Below are positions 50,163 to 63,727 of a DNA stretch of 64,000 nucleotides, in pieces. The notes beneath the pieces were generated by a model, which ran no database searches, was not told the origin of the DNA, and was given only the letters and a program-made list of their open reading frames with translations. The position numbers and the translations under genes were made by a program. The stretch spans positions 99,921 to 163,920 of the forward strand of contig CANXME010002657.1 of assembly GCA_948144175.1 (NCBI GenBank). Reading direction: 5' to 3'. Each line of letters begins with the position of its first letter. Position 1 is the first letter of the stretch. This DNA is from Closterium sp. NIES-65 (lineage: Eukaryota > Streptophyta > Zygnematophyceae > Desmidiales > Closteriaceae).

Positions 50163-53100
50163 TCAAGAAGTGAGCAAGTGAGGCAAGACAGGCACAAGAC
50201 CCAGCTGAGTGCAGAAGCGCTGATGATCACAAGGCGCAAGTGCCTTGGTGAAGACATCAGCAGTGTTGGCCTCAGAGGCCACGTACGCAAGCCGCAACTG
50301 TCCACGCTGTTGTAGCTCACGAGCAAGAAAGTAGCGGAGAGCAATGTGCTTTGTTCTGTGCTCCAGTCGCTGCTCTCGACACAAGGCCAGCATGGCCTTG
50401 TTGTCTACGTACAGGACTGGAGGAGAACGAGGCGGCTCTCCAAGGTCGGTCAGCAGGTAGGTGAGCCAGCGAAGCTCCTGGGCAGCCATAGCCCCGCCGT
50501 AGATCTCAGCCTCACAACTAGAGGCGAGAACAGAAGACGAGCGGGTAGCCCGCCACGAAACAGAGCCGGAACCAAGACTGAAAGTGTAACCCTGTGACGA
50601 CCGCTGCGTAGCCTGGTCGTCAGCCCAAGAGGCGTCCGCGTGCCCAGTGAGGACCACTGGACTCCGCCCTCCAAGCACTAGCCCCATGCCCGACGTACTG
50701 CACAAGTAGCGCAACACCCTCTTCGCTGCAGCCATGTGCTCTGGTCGGTGTCTCCCAGGAGCAACATAGCGTGCGAGAATGCTAAGAGGGTATGCAAGGT
50801 CAGGTCGTGTGCAGGTCATCAGGTACATGAGGCAGCCAACAAGCTCTGCATACGGGCCACTCGACTCTACGGACTCATCCGAAGGTAGAGCTGAGAGCGA
50901 GTGGCGATTAGGCAGAGGAGTGGCCTGAGGCGAGGAGTACGTGAAGCCGAAGCGCTGAAGGACCTGCTGCACCATGTGTGACTGAGTCAGGGTAATGGTG
51001 CGGCGTGCTCTGTCCCGGCTGATCTGCAAGCCAAGGTAGCTGCGCAGTTCACCCAGGTCAGTGCACGTGTGTCTCTTCTGCAGCTCGGACTTCACGTAGG
51101 CGAGTCCAGTAGTGTCAGCTGTGGCAAAGACCAAGTCGTCGACGTACACGAGGATGTAGAACAGCGGCAGAGAGGTGTCGGTGCGCAGAAACAGCGACGG
51201 GTTGGCAGTAGAAGGAGCAAACCCAAGTGCCGCCAGTGTAGTCCTCAGTGTGTCGTGCCACTCACGTGGCGCCTGGCGGAGACCGTAGACTGGACGCCGG
51301 AGACTCCACTGGGTACCAGAAGGGAACGACCCAGTGAAGCCAGGTGGGCGGCGCAGCCAGATCTCCTCGTGCAGGCTGCCCTGCAAGAAAGCAGTGCTGA
51401 AGTCGAGAGAGTGCAGCTCGTAGTCACGCTGAGCAGCAATATGCAGCAGTACCCGAAGAGTGGTCATCTTCGGGGTAGGGGAGAAGGTCTGAAAGTAGTC
51501 AACTCCCTGCCGCTGACTGAAGCCACGAGCCACGTAACGCGCCTTGAAGACAGGCGGAGAACCCGGCGGCCGCTTCACCCTGAAGATCCACATGCCACTG
51601 ACAATGTTCGCCCCACGAGGGGGGACAGCGTCAACGTAGGTGCGTGTGGACTTCCAGGAAGCCATCTCTGCATCCATAGCTGCCTGCCACTGAGAGGAGT
51701 AGGGACCCTCTATCGCCTCCGCGTAAGAGCGCGGAGTCGGGATGTCAAGTGCATCCGGGTCTCCCTCAGGGGTAAGCAATAAGACACGAGATGAGGTGAA
51801 GCAGCGGCCAGACACTGGAACTCCTCCTGCCTATCCTCAAGGACGTCCGTGCTAAGGGCACACTCACCCCCGACGGACGGAGGACAGACAGACTCAGACT
51901 CAGCGACAAGACTCGCAGCGTAGTCTAGGGGACAACGAGCAGCAAAGTCGACGAGCTCAGCAACAAGGGCAGACGCAGCAGTAGACTCGAAAGAAGGGTC
52001 AGTGATGGCAGTAGCAAGGAGACGCGTGACAGTAGGACTGGCAGCACGAAGAGAGTCCGACTTCGGGTCGGCAAGAGCAGGAAGAGAGGACGCAGGAGGA
52101 GAAGGCAAAGGGGCACGCAGAGGAGCAGTGGACGGACGCAGAGACATCCGGTGCGTGCCAGGGACAGGAGGAGGACGCTGACGCGAACCGCGACCACTAG
52201 CGCGCGCAGCACGAACAGGCGACGCAGGACGAGATGCAGGCTCACGACGCTCAGTAAGACCTCCAGTAGGACCAGCGTAGGGAGAAGGCGTAGGCAAAGG
52301 GGAGGCAGGCTGTAGCTGTGACTGTGACTGGACAGGCTGTGGACCCTCTAAGGGAGGAGGAGGAGGACCAGTAGAAGGTGTAAGACCAAGAACCTGCTGC
52401 AGGAGTGGAACGAAGTACGGTCGAGGCCGCGTGGCGACGCTAGAAACAGCAGGGACAGCACCAGGACCCTCAGCAGGAGTACCCGCTCCAGCAGCACCTC
52501 CAGTAGCTCCAGCACCTCCAGCAGCACCTCCAGCAGCTCTAGAATCCCCAGCAGCACCTCCAGCAGCTCCAGAACCTCCAGCAGCACCAGGAGCACCCCC
52601 AGCAGGACCGCCAGTGGTAGTCTCAGTGCCAACACCCTCAGCAGCACCAGCTCCAGTCGAACCTGCAGGCCCAGCAGCTCCAGTACTCCCAGGACGAGCA
52701 CCTCCGGGACCCGCGACAGCAGCACCCTCAGTAGCCGACGAACCTCCAGCACCAGCAGCACGGCTCCAGCGCCGGGCAAACCACTCGCGCAGCTCCTGTG
52801 GAGAGAGTGGCTCCCGGCGAGAGGAAGCACCCGGAGAACCTCCAGGCGGAGCACCTCCAGGCACAGCACCCCCAGGTCCAGCACCCCCAGGCAAAGCACC
52901 CCCAGGCGCAGCACCCCCAGGCTCAGCACCCCTAGGGCCAGCACCCCCAGGCCCAGAACCCCCAGGCGTAGCACCCCCAGGCTCAACACCCCCAGGCTCA
53001 GCACCCCTAGGCTCAGCACCCCCAGTAGCCGAAGAACCTCCAGCACCAGCAGCACGGCTCCAGTGCCGGGCAAACCACTCGCGCAGCTCCTGTGGAGAGA

Positions 53101-55315
53101 GTGGCTCCCTGCGAGACGAAGCACCCGGAGAACCTCCAGGCGGAGCACCTCCAGGCTCAGCACCCCCAGGCCCGGCACCCCCAGGCAAAGCACCCCCAGG
53201 CGTAGCACCCCCAGGCTCAGCACCCCCAGGCTCAGTACCCTTAGGCTCAGCACCCTCAGCAGCACCACAGTCACCAGTGACCTCGACAGGCTCGACTGCG
53301 TCTACCTGGGACACACCTGAAGGGGCAGGACCCTGAGGGGGGAGGGGGTCTACCTGGGGGGGACCTGGTACAAGGAAGAGCGGGGGCGGGGGCAGGGACG
53401 GAGTGCGGTAGGGGAAGAGGCAGTAGTAGGGGACCGACTCGTCAAACGTGACGTCCTGGGAGGACACAACACGGCGAGAGGTGGGGTGGTAGAAATGCCA
53501 CCCAGGCGCGTCAGGGGGGAACCCCAGGAAGACGCAAGGAGCAGCACGAGGGGACAGTTTGTCCGCAGACAAGTCGCGGACAAACGCCCGAGATCCCCAG
53601 ACCCGGAACGCCGACGCATCGCCAACCTTCCCCGTCCACAGCAAGGCTGGGGAGGTCTCCGGCCTGGAGACCCTGGGGTGAAGGTTGATCTGATGCGCCG
53701 CGTACCTCACCGCAAACGGCCACAGAAAATGGGGGGCAGCTGCATGCATCATAGACGTACGAGCGACGTCCATGACCATGCCAATGCGGCGCTCAGCAAT
53801 CCCATTTTGCTGCGGAGAGTCCGGAAGCGTGAAGGTCTGACGGATGCCCCGTGCGCGACAGTAGGCTCTCAGAAGGCCAGAGGAAAACTCTCCGCCTCTG
53901 TCCGAGTGTAGACGCAGAACAGGAAAGTCCGAGCCAAAGCTCTGCCTGAGCTGGAGACAAGCTGCGCGGATCCAGTCGATCAGCACCTCAGTGACATCAC
54001 CCTTGCTGCGCAAGGGGAAGACTGCGGTGTAACGCGAGTAGTCGTCAACAACTAGCAGGAAGTAGCGCTCGTGACCCTGTCCACGAACGCGGGCTGGGCC
54101 CCACACGTCCATGTGAATCGTCTGCAACGGGGCCTCTGTCGGAGGAAACTGGGAGGAGTGAGGGGCAGCACGCTGGCGCCCCTCGACACAGGGGACACAG
54201 GTAGGGCCAGGGCCCTGAGGAAGGGGAGGGAGGGACCGGGGGAGACTAGAAACAAGAAGACGAGAGGCCATGCCTCTAAGCCGAAGCAGAGAGGGGTGAC
54301 CAAGGCGGTGGTGCCAGAGGAGAGTCTCGTGAGACAGGAGACGACACGAACAGGGGGCAGACTCAGGACCAGACCTGGACGCTGCAGCAAACACTTGACT
54401 CGACGCAGCTACCCTACCAGACTCAGTAACTGGAGGAGACGCAGTGGTCAGTGTGTACAGGCTCGACCCCGGCCGACGAGTAAACGTGGCCAGGTGTCGG
54501 CCTGTCCGAGCGTCTGTGCAGTGGGTCACCCGCTGACTCGCAGGAGTGAACTTGTGAACCCCCGCATCCTGCAGGTCAGCACCACTCACCAAATTCGTAG
54601 AGAACGAGGGGAGGTAAAGACCAGACAGGGTGCCAGAGGGGGCCGCCGGACACGGGAGGACAGTGGAGAAGTGAGCAAGGACAGGGCCCCCAGAGGGGTC
54701 TGCCAGAGAGACTGCAACTGGCCAACCAAGCGGCGTGAGTGTGGTGCGGTCTCGAAAGAAGGAGCGGAAAGCCCCCGAGTCAAGGGTGAAGGTGTGAGAG
54801 GCCGGAGCCGACGCGGTACCTGAGAGAGCAGACTCACCCGCACCTGAGGAAGCAGAATCACTAGCACCTAGAGCAGCAGCCGCACCTGTACCTGGAGCAG
54901 GAGACACACTAGCACCCAGAGCAGCAGCCGCACCAGCAGCTAGAGCAGCAGGCTCTATACCCGGGTCAGGCGGTACGGACAGGTGACCGGCACGGTCAGC
55001 ACTAGTAGGCAATGCATACATGGCAGTGAGAAGAGCATCATAGTCAAGAGCAAATATATCTACCCTCTGCCTAAGCAACTCCACCTAGTCGGGGAGCTCA
55101 GCCTCGTCGCCAAACTCGGTACGCCAGGCGTCGTTCAGACGGGCGAAGCAGCGGGACGGTGTATGACTAGGCGTCCCACAAGGCTGACCAGTCCGAGCAC
55201 CAGTGCGAATCACGTAAGAGCAGCGAACAGAACTGAGAGACCCTCTACTCTGAGCGTACCACTCACGAAGCTGCTGGGGCGTGAGAGACGCGCGTGGGCG
55301 TCGCTGGAGCTGCAT
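50163..55315 (-). pseudogene. copia gag-pol of the minus-strand element (one stop, one frameshift, gag N-terminus lost)
   Basis: Reading leftwards: a gag C-terminal fragment (55315-55088) contains the C-X13-C...H-X4-C cluster (CSYVIRTGARTGQPC). A TAG at 55085-55087 interrupts it. An open stretch of 1,124 codons (55084-51710) carries protease (TLDSGAFRSFF), pre-integrase, integrase (DVWGPARV, HSDRGGEF, NGIAERR) and GGAEP-type low complexity. A one-base deletion near 51780, by comparison with the intact relative, shifts into the frame of 51815-50163. That frame carries reverse transcriptase (YVDD) and RNase H, ending at the usual LTS stop. The capsid-like N-terminus (MATPN... in the intact copy) is absent. 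Confidence 0.92.
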
Positions 55316-55399
55316 CTGGCCGCCGCCAGTAGAAGCAGGAGCAGGAGTAGCAGCAGTAAGGAAGGCAGGGGCTCACTAGTGGTGGGAAGAGCAGGCTCG

Positions 55400-56927
55400 A
55401 CGACTCGGCGACTCGCAACTCGGCGGCACGGCGGCACTGCAGTAACTGCGGCTCGGCGGCTCGGGCGACTCGGGCGGCTCGGCTGCTCGGGCGACTCGGG
55501 CGGCTTGGCGGCTCGGCGGCTCGGGTGGCTCGGGCGGCTCGGCCGGCTCGGGCGGCTCGGGCGGCTCGGGCGGCTCGGGCGGCTCGGCTGCTCTGCGGTT
55601 CGGCTGCTGGGCTGCTCAGCGGCTCGGCTACGGCCCGGCTGCTGGGCTGCTCGACGGCTCGGTGGGGGGGGGCGGCTCGGCAATGCAGCAGGCGACGGGC
55701 CGGGGCAGCTGCGCGGGGCCGGGACGGGCGGTGCACGGGCGGCGTGGGGCCGGGACGTGCGGTGCACGTGCGGCGTGGGGCCGGGACGGCGGCGCGCTGC
55801 CAGAACGGGCGGCGCACGGGCGGCGTGGGGCCAGGACGGGCGGCGCACGGGCGGAGTGGGGGCCGGGACGACGGCGCGGGGCCGGGACGGGCGGCGCACG
55901 GGCGGCGTGGGGCCGGGACGGGCGGCTCACGGGCGTCGTCGGGCTGGAGCAGCGGCGCGCGGTCGGGACGGGCGGCGCGCGGGCGGCTAAGGGCCGGGAC
56001 AGGCGGCGCGCGGGCGGCTAGGGGCCAGGACGGGCGGCGCGCGGGCGGCTAGGGGCCAGGACGGGCGGCTAAGGGCCGGGACAGGCGGCGCGCGGGCGTC
56101 TAAGGGCCGGGACGGGCGGCGCGCGGGCGTCTAAGGGCGGCTCGGCTGCTCTGCGGTTCGGCTGCTGGGCTGCTCAGCGGCTCGGCTACGGCTCGGCTGC
56201 TTGGCTGCTCGGCGGCTCGGTGGGGGGGGCGGCTCGGCAATGCAGCAGGCGACGGGCCGGGGCAGCTGCGCGGGGCCGGGACGGGCGGTGCACGGGCGGC
56301 GTGGGGCCGGGGACGTGCGGTGCACGTGCGGCGTGGGGCCGGGACGGCGGCGCGCTGCCGGAACGGGCGGCGCACGGGCGGCGTGGGGCCAGGACGGGCG
56401 GCGCACGGGCGGAGTGGGGGCCGGGACGACGGCGCGGGGCCGGGACGGGCGGCGCACGGGCGGCGTGGGGCCGGGACGGGCGGCTCACGGGCGTCGACGG
56501 GCTGGAGCAGCGGCGCGCGGTCGGGACAGGCGGCGCGCGGGCGGCTAAGGGCCGGGACAGGCGGCGCGCGGGCGGCTAGGGGCCAGGACGGGCGGCGCGC
56601 GGGCGGCTAGGGGCCAGGACGGGCGGCTAAGGGCCGGGACAGGCGGCGCGCGGGCGTCTAAGGGCCGGGACGGGCGGCGCGCGGGCGTCTAAGGGCCGGG
56701 ACGGGCGGCGCACGTACGGTTAGGGGCCAGGACGGGCGGCGCACGGGCGGCTAGGGGCCGGGACGGGCGGCGCGCCAGAAAAGAAAGAGGCCGCGCGCCC
56801 CGAGGCGCGCGCCAAAGAGCAAATCGCCGCGCGCCTAATGCGTCGCACGCCACGGGGCGTGCGACAGAGCATGTAGCAGCGGAAGCAGTAGTACCCACAG
56901 GCCGAGAGCGTAACCGCTCTGAAACCA
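55400..56927. repeat. GC-rich leader array with a ~555-bp internal duplication
   Basis: 55440-55620 is made of GGCTCGGGCGGCTCGG-like units. 55690-56780 is made of GGGCCGGGACGGGCGGCGCACGGGCGGC-like units of ~28 bp. A block starting GGCTCGGCTGCTCTGCGG at about 55582 recurs at about 56140 with few changes. Long open frames on both strands are compositional. Confidence 0.88.
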
Positions 56928-57062
56928 TGTGAAAGAAACTAGAACGAGAATGAATGAACTATGAATGAAGTGAGTACATATAGGAAACCCTGATTGGGTT
57001 GTACCCCCTATGGGATATCCCACTATAGCCTACACAAATATATAAGCTATAATGTTCTGACA
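56928..57062 (-). repeat. 5' LTR of the minus-strand copia (135 bp)
   Basis: Bounded by the primer site on the left and the target duplication GTGTT on the right. Confidence 0.93.
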
Positions 57063-57067
57063 GTGTT

Positions 57068-57765
57068 TTATTATGACTACCATAGGTTCAAGTTGGTGAT
57101 AAAAGTATAAATGACAGATGTACAAACAACAGGCCCAATTTATCATCACACGAAATTTCAGCATTAGACCAGGGGTATAGCAATTCAGCTCTAGTTCAAT
57201 TCATAACACAGATTTTTCAGTATTTTGTTGCATATGCACACAAATATATTATGATCCATGTGTCCAAGTAACACTAATCCCTATCATGCTAGTCCAGGTG
57301 TCACCTTCGAGCCTTTGGCTTCGCCGTTGAGGTGAAGTGGCTGCATTCAATGATGGAAACTTTGCCAACAACAATGATTCAACCACTGAGTTTGCTGATC
57401 ATAACCCATGGGCACTACCAGATGTTGAAGTTTCGTCGTTCACGCGAGCTTCTGGGCCAATGGAAGACGAATCTGACACAAACCATCGCCGAGGTCTAAT
57501 TGTAAATATGAGAAGAAGTACTAGAATGATCATGCCGGGGCTATAAAAGGTAACCCATGCAGTGTACAACACAAACCAAAGGAAGCAAAGAAAGCCTAGC
57601 TTTGCTTACCCAACAGTTGTTGCAGCGAGACCTCCTCCTTCTAATGAACCCTAAACCCTAAACCCTAAACCCTGGATTGTTCCAATTCCACAAAGAGTAG
57701 CCATTACCGTCAAGGTTTGCGCCACAAGAGGACTTAACTACTGAAATTCAAGGAGTGGTGGTCGG
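57068..57765. other. non-element DNA between two copia copies
   Basis: AT-rich with no supported gene. An open frame at 57337-57546 contains RRSTR but no recognisable domain. The plant-type telomere unit CCCTAAA occurs 3.5 times at 57649-57673. Confidence 0.4.
57649..57673. repeat. short interstitial CCCTAAA run
   Basis: (CCCTAAA)3CCCT, the Arabidopsis-type telomere unit. It is too short to mark a chromosome end. Confidence 0.9.
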
Positions 57766-57893
57766 TGAGAAGAAACAAGGAATGATTGAACTATGAAACA
57801 GTTGGGTACAAGTACTAACCCTAATTGGGCTGTACCCCATGTGGGCTACCCCACTACAGCCTACACAAATGTATAAGCTATAATGTTCTAACA
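57766..57893 (-). repeat. 3' LTR of the decayed minus-strand copia (128 bp)
   Basis: On the minus strand it starts TGTTAGAACATTATAGC and is clearly related to, but diverged from, the LTR at 49807. Confidence 0.85.
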
Positions 57894-58033
57894 CACCCCC
57901 ATAGGCAAAGTGGGGGAGAACAAGGGGTCACAAGACCAGTCAAGCAAAGCAAAGCAAAGCAAGCTCAGGGTGGATCACAAAGTCACCACACATTCCGAGC
58001 ACAAGTTCAAGGCCACAAGGCCAGTTCACATGC

Positions 58034-58117
58034 AGGAGTACATATATATATACATATATATATATATTTATATATATATATAAGGCTACACAAGCAAGAG
58101 CAGGTGTATATATATAT
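58034..58117. repeat. (TA)n-rich microsatellites in the 3' noncoding region
   Basis: TATATATA runs at 58039-58083 and 58107-58118. The same position carries shorter TATATA runs in the other family members (near 753, 28806 and 50089). Confidence 0.9.
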
Positions 58118-58135
58118 GTAATAGTACAAGCAAGG

Positions 58136-61100
58136 TCAAGAGGTGAGCAAGTGAGGCAAGGCAGGCACAAGACCCAGCTGAGTACAGAAGCGCTGATGAT
58201 CACAGGGCGCAAGCACCTTGGTGAAGATATCAGCAGTGTTGGCCTCAGAGGCCACGTACGCAAGACGCAGCTGACCACGCTGCTGTAGCCTCACGAGCAA
58301 GGAAGTAGCGAAGAGCAATGTGCTTCGTTCTGTGCTCCTGTCTCTGCTCCCGACACAAGGCCAGCATGGCCTTGTTGTCTACGTACAGCACTGGAGGAGA
58401 ACGAGGCGGCTCTCCGAGGTCAGTCAGCAGGTAGGTGAGCCAGCGAAGCTCCTGTGCAGCCATGGCTCTTGCGTAGATCTCAGCCTCACAACTCGAGCCG
58501 AGAACAGAAGACGAGCGAGTAGCCCGCCACGAAACAGAGCCGGAACCAAGGCTGAAGGTGTAACCCTGTGACGACCGCTGCGTAGCCTGGTCGTCAGCCC
58601 AAGAAGCGTCTGCATGCCCAGTGAGGACCACTAGACTCTGCCCTCCAAGCACTAGCCCCATGCCCGACGTACTGCACAAGTAGCGCAACACCCTCTTCGC
58701 TGCAGCCATGTGCTCCGGTCTATGTCTCCCAGGAGCAACATAGCGTGCGAGAATGCTAAGAGGGTATGCAAGGTCAGGTCGTGTGCAGGTCATCAGGTAC
58801 ATGAGGCAGCCAACAAGCTCTGGGTACGGGCCACTCGACTCTACGGACTCATCCAAAAGGCAGAGCTGAGAGCGAGTGGCGAGTAGGCAGAGGAGTGGCC
58901 TGAGGCGAGGAGTACGTGGAGCTGAAGCGCTGAAGGACCTGCTGCACCATGTGTGACTGAGTCAGGGTAATGGTGCGGCGTGCTCTGTCCCGGGTGATCT
59001 GCAAGCCAAGGTAGCTGCGCAGTTCACCCAGGTCAGTGCGCGTGTGTCTCTTCTGCAGCTCGGACTTCACGTGGGCGAGTCCAGCAGTGTCAGCTGTGGC
59101 AAAGACCAAGTCGTCGACGTACACGAGGATGTAGAACGGCGGCAAAGAAGTGTCGGTGCGCAGAAACAGCGACGGGTCGGCAGTAGAGGGAGCAAACCCA
59201 AGAGCCGCAAGTGTAGTCCTCAGTGTGTCGTGCCACTCACAGCGGTGCCTGGCGGAGACCGTAGACTGGCCGCCGGAGGCTCCACAGGGTGCCAGGAGAA
59301 AAAGACCCAGTGAAGCAAGGTGGGCGACGCAGCCAGATCTCCTCGTGCAGGCTGCCCTGCAAGAAAGCAGTGCTGAAGTCAAGAGAGTGCAGCTCGTAGT
59401 CGCGGTGAGCAGCTATGTGTAGCAGTACCCAAAGAGTGGTCATCTTCGGGGTGGGAGAGAAGGTCTGAATGTAGTCAACTCCCTGCCGCTGATCGAAGCC
59501 ACGAGCCACGTAACGCGCCTTGAAGACAGGCGGAGAACCCGGCGGCCGCTTCACCCTAAAAATCTACATGCCACTGACGATGTTCGCCCCAGGCGGGGGA
59601 ACCTCGTCAACGTAGGTGCCTCTGGACTTCAAGGAAGCCATCTCTGTGTCCATAGTTGCCTGCCACTGAGAGGAGTAGGGACCCTCTACGGCCTCCGCGT
59701 AAGAGCGCGGAGTCGGGATGTCTAGTGCATCCGGGTCTCCCTCAGGGGTAAGCAGTACGGACACGAGATGAGGTGAAGCAGCAGCGAGACACAGGAACTC
59801 CTCCTGCCTGTCCTCAAGGACGTCCGTGCCAAGGGCACACTCACCCCCGACGGATGAAGGACAGACAGACTCAAACTCAGCGACAAGACTAGCAGCGTAG
59901 TCTAGACCACAGCGAGCGGCGAAGTCGACGAGCTCAGCAACTAGGGCAGACGCAGCACTGGACTCAAAGGAAGGGTCACTGACGACAGTAGCAAGGAGAC
60001 GCGTGACAGTAGGACTGGCAGCACGAAGAGAGTCTGACTCCGGGTCGGCAAGAGCAGGAAGAGAGGACTCAGGAGAAGAAGGCAAAGGGGCACGCAGAGG
60101 AGAAGTGGACGGACACAGAGACATCCGGTGCGTGCCAGGGACAGGAGGAGGACGCTGACGCGAACCACGACCACTAGTGCGAGCAGCACGGACAGGCGAC
60201 GCAGGACGAGACGCAGGCTCACGACGCTCAGCAAGACCTCCAGTAGGACCAGTGTAGGGAGAAGGAGTAGGCAGTGGGGAGGCAGGCTGTAACTGTAACT
60301 GTGACGGGACAGGCTGTGGAAACTCTAAGGGAGGAGGAGGACCAGTAGAAGGCGGGAGACCAAGAACCTGCTGAAGGAGCGGAACGAAGTACGGCCGAGG
60401 CCGCGCGGCGACTCTAGACACAGTAGGGACAGCACAAGTACCCTCAGCGGCAGCACCAGCGACAGCAGCACCTCCAACTCCAGTACCTCCAGCAGCACCA
60501 GTAGTACCCCCAGCAGGACCGCCTCCAGGACCGACAACAGTAGCCTCAGCGCCAACACCCTCAGCATCTCGTACTCGCAGGCCCACCAGCTTCAGTACTC
60601 CCAGTACGAGCACCTCCGGGACCCACGGGACCAGCACCCTCAACAGCCGAAGAACCTCCAGCTCCAGCTGCACGCCTCCAGCGCCGGGCAAACCACTCGC
60701 TTAGCTCTTGTGGAGAGAGTGGCTTCCCGCCGAGACGAAGGACCCGGAGAACCTCCAGGCCCAGCACCGCCAGACGCCACACGAGCAGGCCCAGCTCCCG
60801 CAGGCTCCGCACCCCCAGGCTCAGCACCTCCAGGCGTAGCACCCCCAGGCCCAGCACCCCCAGGCTCAGCACCTCCAGGCGTAGCCCCCCCAGGCTCAGC
60901 ACCCCCAGGCTCAGCACCCCCAGGCTCAGCACCTCCACCGGAAGCACCCCCAGGCTCAGCACCCCCCGTAGTAGAACCCTCAGGCTCAACACCCCCAGGC
61001 GTAGCACCCACACGCTCAGCACCCCCAGAGTCAGCAACCCCATGCTCAGCACCCTCAGCAGCACCAGAGTCACCAGTGACCTCGACAGGCTCGACTGCGT

Positions 61101-63598
61101 CTACCTGGGACACACCTGAAGGGGCAGGACCATGAGTGGGGAGGGGGTCTACCGGGGGGGGACCTGGCACAAGGAAGAGCGGTGGCGGGGGGAGGGACGG
61201 AGTGCGGTAGGGGAAGAGGCGGTAGTAGGGGACCGACTCGTCAAACGTGACGTCCTGGGAGGACAGAACACGGCGAGAGGTGGGGTGGTAGAACTGCCAC
61301 CCTGGCGCGTCAGGGGGGAAGCCAAGGAAGACGCAAGGAGCAGCACGAGGGGACAGCTTGTCCGCAGACAAGTGGCGGACAAACGCCCGAGATCCCCAGA
61401 CACGGAACGCAGACGCATCGCCAACCTTCCCCGTCCACAGTAAAGCTGGGGAGGTCTCCGGCCTGGAGACCCTGGGGTGAAGGTTGATCTGATGCGCCGC
61501 GTACCGAAATGCAAACGGCCACAGAAAATGGGGGGCAGCCGCATGCATCATGGACGTACGGGCGACGTCCATGACCATGCCAATGCGGCGCTCCGCAATC
61601 CCATTTGCTGTGGAGAGTCTGGAAGCGTGAAGGTCTGGCGGATGCCTCGTGCACGACAGTAGGCTCGCAGAAGGCCAGAGGAGAACTCTCCGCCTCTGTG
61701 AGAGTGCAGACGCAGAATAGGAAAGTCCGAGCCGAAGCTCTACCTGAGCTGGAGACGAGCTGCGCGGATCCAGTCGATCAACACCTCAGTGATATCACGC
61801 TTGCTGCGCAAGGGGAAGACTGTGGTGTAACGCGAGTAGCCGTCAACCACCAGCAGGAAGTAGCGCTCGTGACCCTGTCCACGGACGCGGGCCGGGCCCC
61901 ACACGTCCATGTGAAGCGTTTGCAGCGGGGCCTCTGTCGGAGGAAACTGGGAGGAGTGAGGGGCAGCCCGCTGCCGCCCCTCGACACAGGGGACGCAGGC
62001 AGGGGTAGGTCCCGGGGGAAGGGGTGGGAGGGACCGGGGAAGACCAGAGACGAGGAGATGGGAGGCCATGCCTTGGAGACGAAGCAGGGAGGGGTGACCA
62101 AGGCGGTGGTGCCAGAGGAGAGTCTCGTGAGACAGGAGGCGACACGAGCAGGGGGCAGACTCAGGACCAGACCTGGACGCTGCAGCAAACACCTGACCCG
62201 ACGCAGCTACCTGACCAGACGCAGTGACTGAAGGAGAATCAGTGGTCAGTGTGTACAGGCTCGACCCCGGCCAACGTGTAAACGTGGCCAGGTGTCGGCC
62301 GGTCCACGCGTCCTTGCAGTGGGTCACCTGCTGACTTCGCAGGAGTGAACTGGTGAACCCCACCATGCTGTAGGTCAGCATCACTCACCAAGTTCGTAGA
62401 GAACGAGGGGAGGTAAAGACCAGACAGGGTGCCAGAGGGGGCCGCCGGACACGGGAGGACAGTGGAGAAGTGAGCAAGGACAGGACCCCCCAGAGGGGTT
62501 TGCCAGAGAGAGTGCAACTGGCCGACTAAGCGGCGTGAGTGTGGTGCGGTCTCAAAAGACGGAGCGAGAAGCCCCCGAGTCAAGGGTGAAGGTGTGGGAG
62601 GCCGAAGCCGACGCGGTACCTGAGAGCGCAGACTCACCACCACCTGAGGAAGCAGACGCACTAGCACCTAGAGCAACAGCCTCGCTAGCACCTAGAGCAG
62701 CAGCCTCACACCAGTACTAGAGCAGCAGTCTAAATGCCCGGGTCGGGCGGAAAACACCGGTAACAGTCACCCTTCTCACTAATAGTCACAGCATACATGG
62801 CAGCAAGAATAGCATCAAAGTCAAGGTCAAAGATAGCTACGCCCGCCCTAGATAGCTCGCCCCAGCGAGGGATCTCAGTGGCCTCAGGGAACTTGTGGCG
62901 CCAAGCGTCCGTCAGGCGGCCAAAGCAGCGCTGGGTGGGGTGCGCACCCCCGCAACTGCTCACCCCGCGCGGTCGCCGGTGCGTAGGACGTATGTGCACG
63001 GACCAGTACCCCCACCCCCGCTGGCGTGCAGCGTACCACTCACGGAGCTGCTGAGGGGGGGGGGATGTCACGAGTGCGCTGCTGCTTTTGCTGCTTCTTT
63101 TGCTGCTGCTGCTGCTGCTGGGCGCTGACCACCACCGAAGCCGACCCTCTGCGTAGCGCCACCCCGACCAGCTCCACCTCCTCCGCCGCCGCCTCCTCCA
63201 CCGCCGCCACCTCCGCTCCCACCTGCCACTGCCACCGGCCGCCTTCGCCACCGCCGCCTCCACCTCCGCCTCCACTTCCGCCACCTACACGTCCACCCCC
63301 CGCCACCACTCCCACCACCACCCCCCACCCCCTCCACTGGCCTCCACCGCCACCTCCACCGCCCCCGCCAGCCCCTCCAGCGCCCTTGCCCCCTTGCCCT
63401 TGCCGGGGCGGCGTCTCCCGCTAGGGGCAGACGCAGCGCCGACCGACTCGAAGCCAACGAGGTCGGCCGCAGCAGCAGAGGCAACAGAGGGCAAAAGGGG
63501 GGAGGGGGAACACCCCTCAAAGACGGGGGTGCGAGGGGTCACCACGAGAGGCGCCTACAGCGACTATGCTCTTCTCTGCTGCTAGGAGGGCCTTCTCG
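58136..63598 (-). pseudogene. degenerate copia gag-pol (3' part of gag through RNase H)
   Basis: Successive frames on the minus strand give gag (63545-62730, with the Gly-rich tract shifted in frame and a damaged Cys/His cluster before CGGAHPTQRC), protease/pre-integrase (62667-61740) and integrase (61740-60640). GGAEP repeats (61070-60700), reverse transcriptase (59750-58860) and RNase H (58856-58136) follow. Disruptions include a stop after PDPGI (62730), a lost base at the NGIAERR region (61610), a stop at 59563 and a frameshift near 58850. Confidence 0.9.
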
Positions 63599-63727
63599 TG
63601 TCAGAATGTTATCTTATGCTCTAGCCTGTAGTGGGGCTCTCTATAGCGAGTACAACCCTTCTAGGGTTTGCTATTTGTATCCTCATTCTTGCTAGTGCAA
63701 CCCTCTTCTCTCTTCTAACTTTTAACA
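63599..63727 (+). repeat. solo LTR of the same copia family in opposite orientation
   Basis: TGTCAGAATGTT...TTAACA, 129 bp, contains CTAGGGTTTG and the family motif order. The flanks TCTCG (63594-63598) and TGTCG (63728-63732) form a 5-bp duplication with one mismatch. Removing the LTR and one flank rejoins antisense gag codons (DLL-E-ALLAAEKS). No internal element sequence follows, so this is a solo LTR. Confidence 0.85.

Larger units (their letters stand above)
49807..57062 (-). mobile_element. minus-strand Ty1/copia element of the short-LTR family
   Basis: The 135-bp LTRs at 56928-57062 (5') and 49807-49941 (3') differ at one position. The duplication GTGTT is at 49802-49806 and 57063-57067. 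The primer site (TGGTTTCAGAGCGG on the minus strand, just left of 56928) and the conserved hairpin/purine run (49942-49965) are present. The N-terminal part of gag is missing, and one stop and one frameshift break the polyprotein. Confidence 0.95.

Noticed and set aside
57649..57673. Telomere or chromosome end
   Set aside because: Only 3.5 CCCTAAA units with retrotransposons on both sides.
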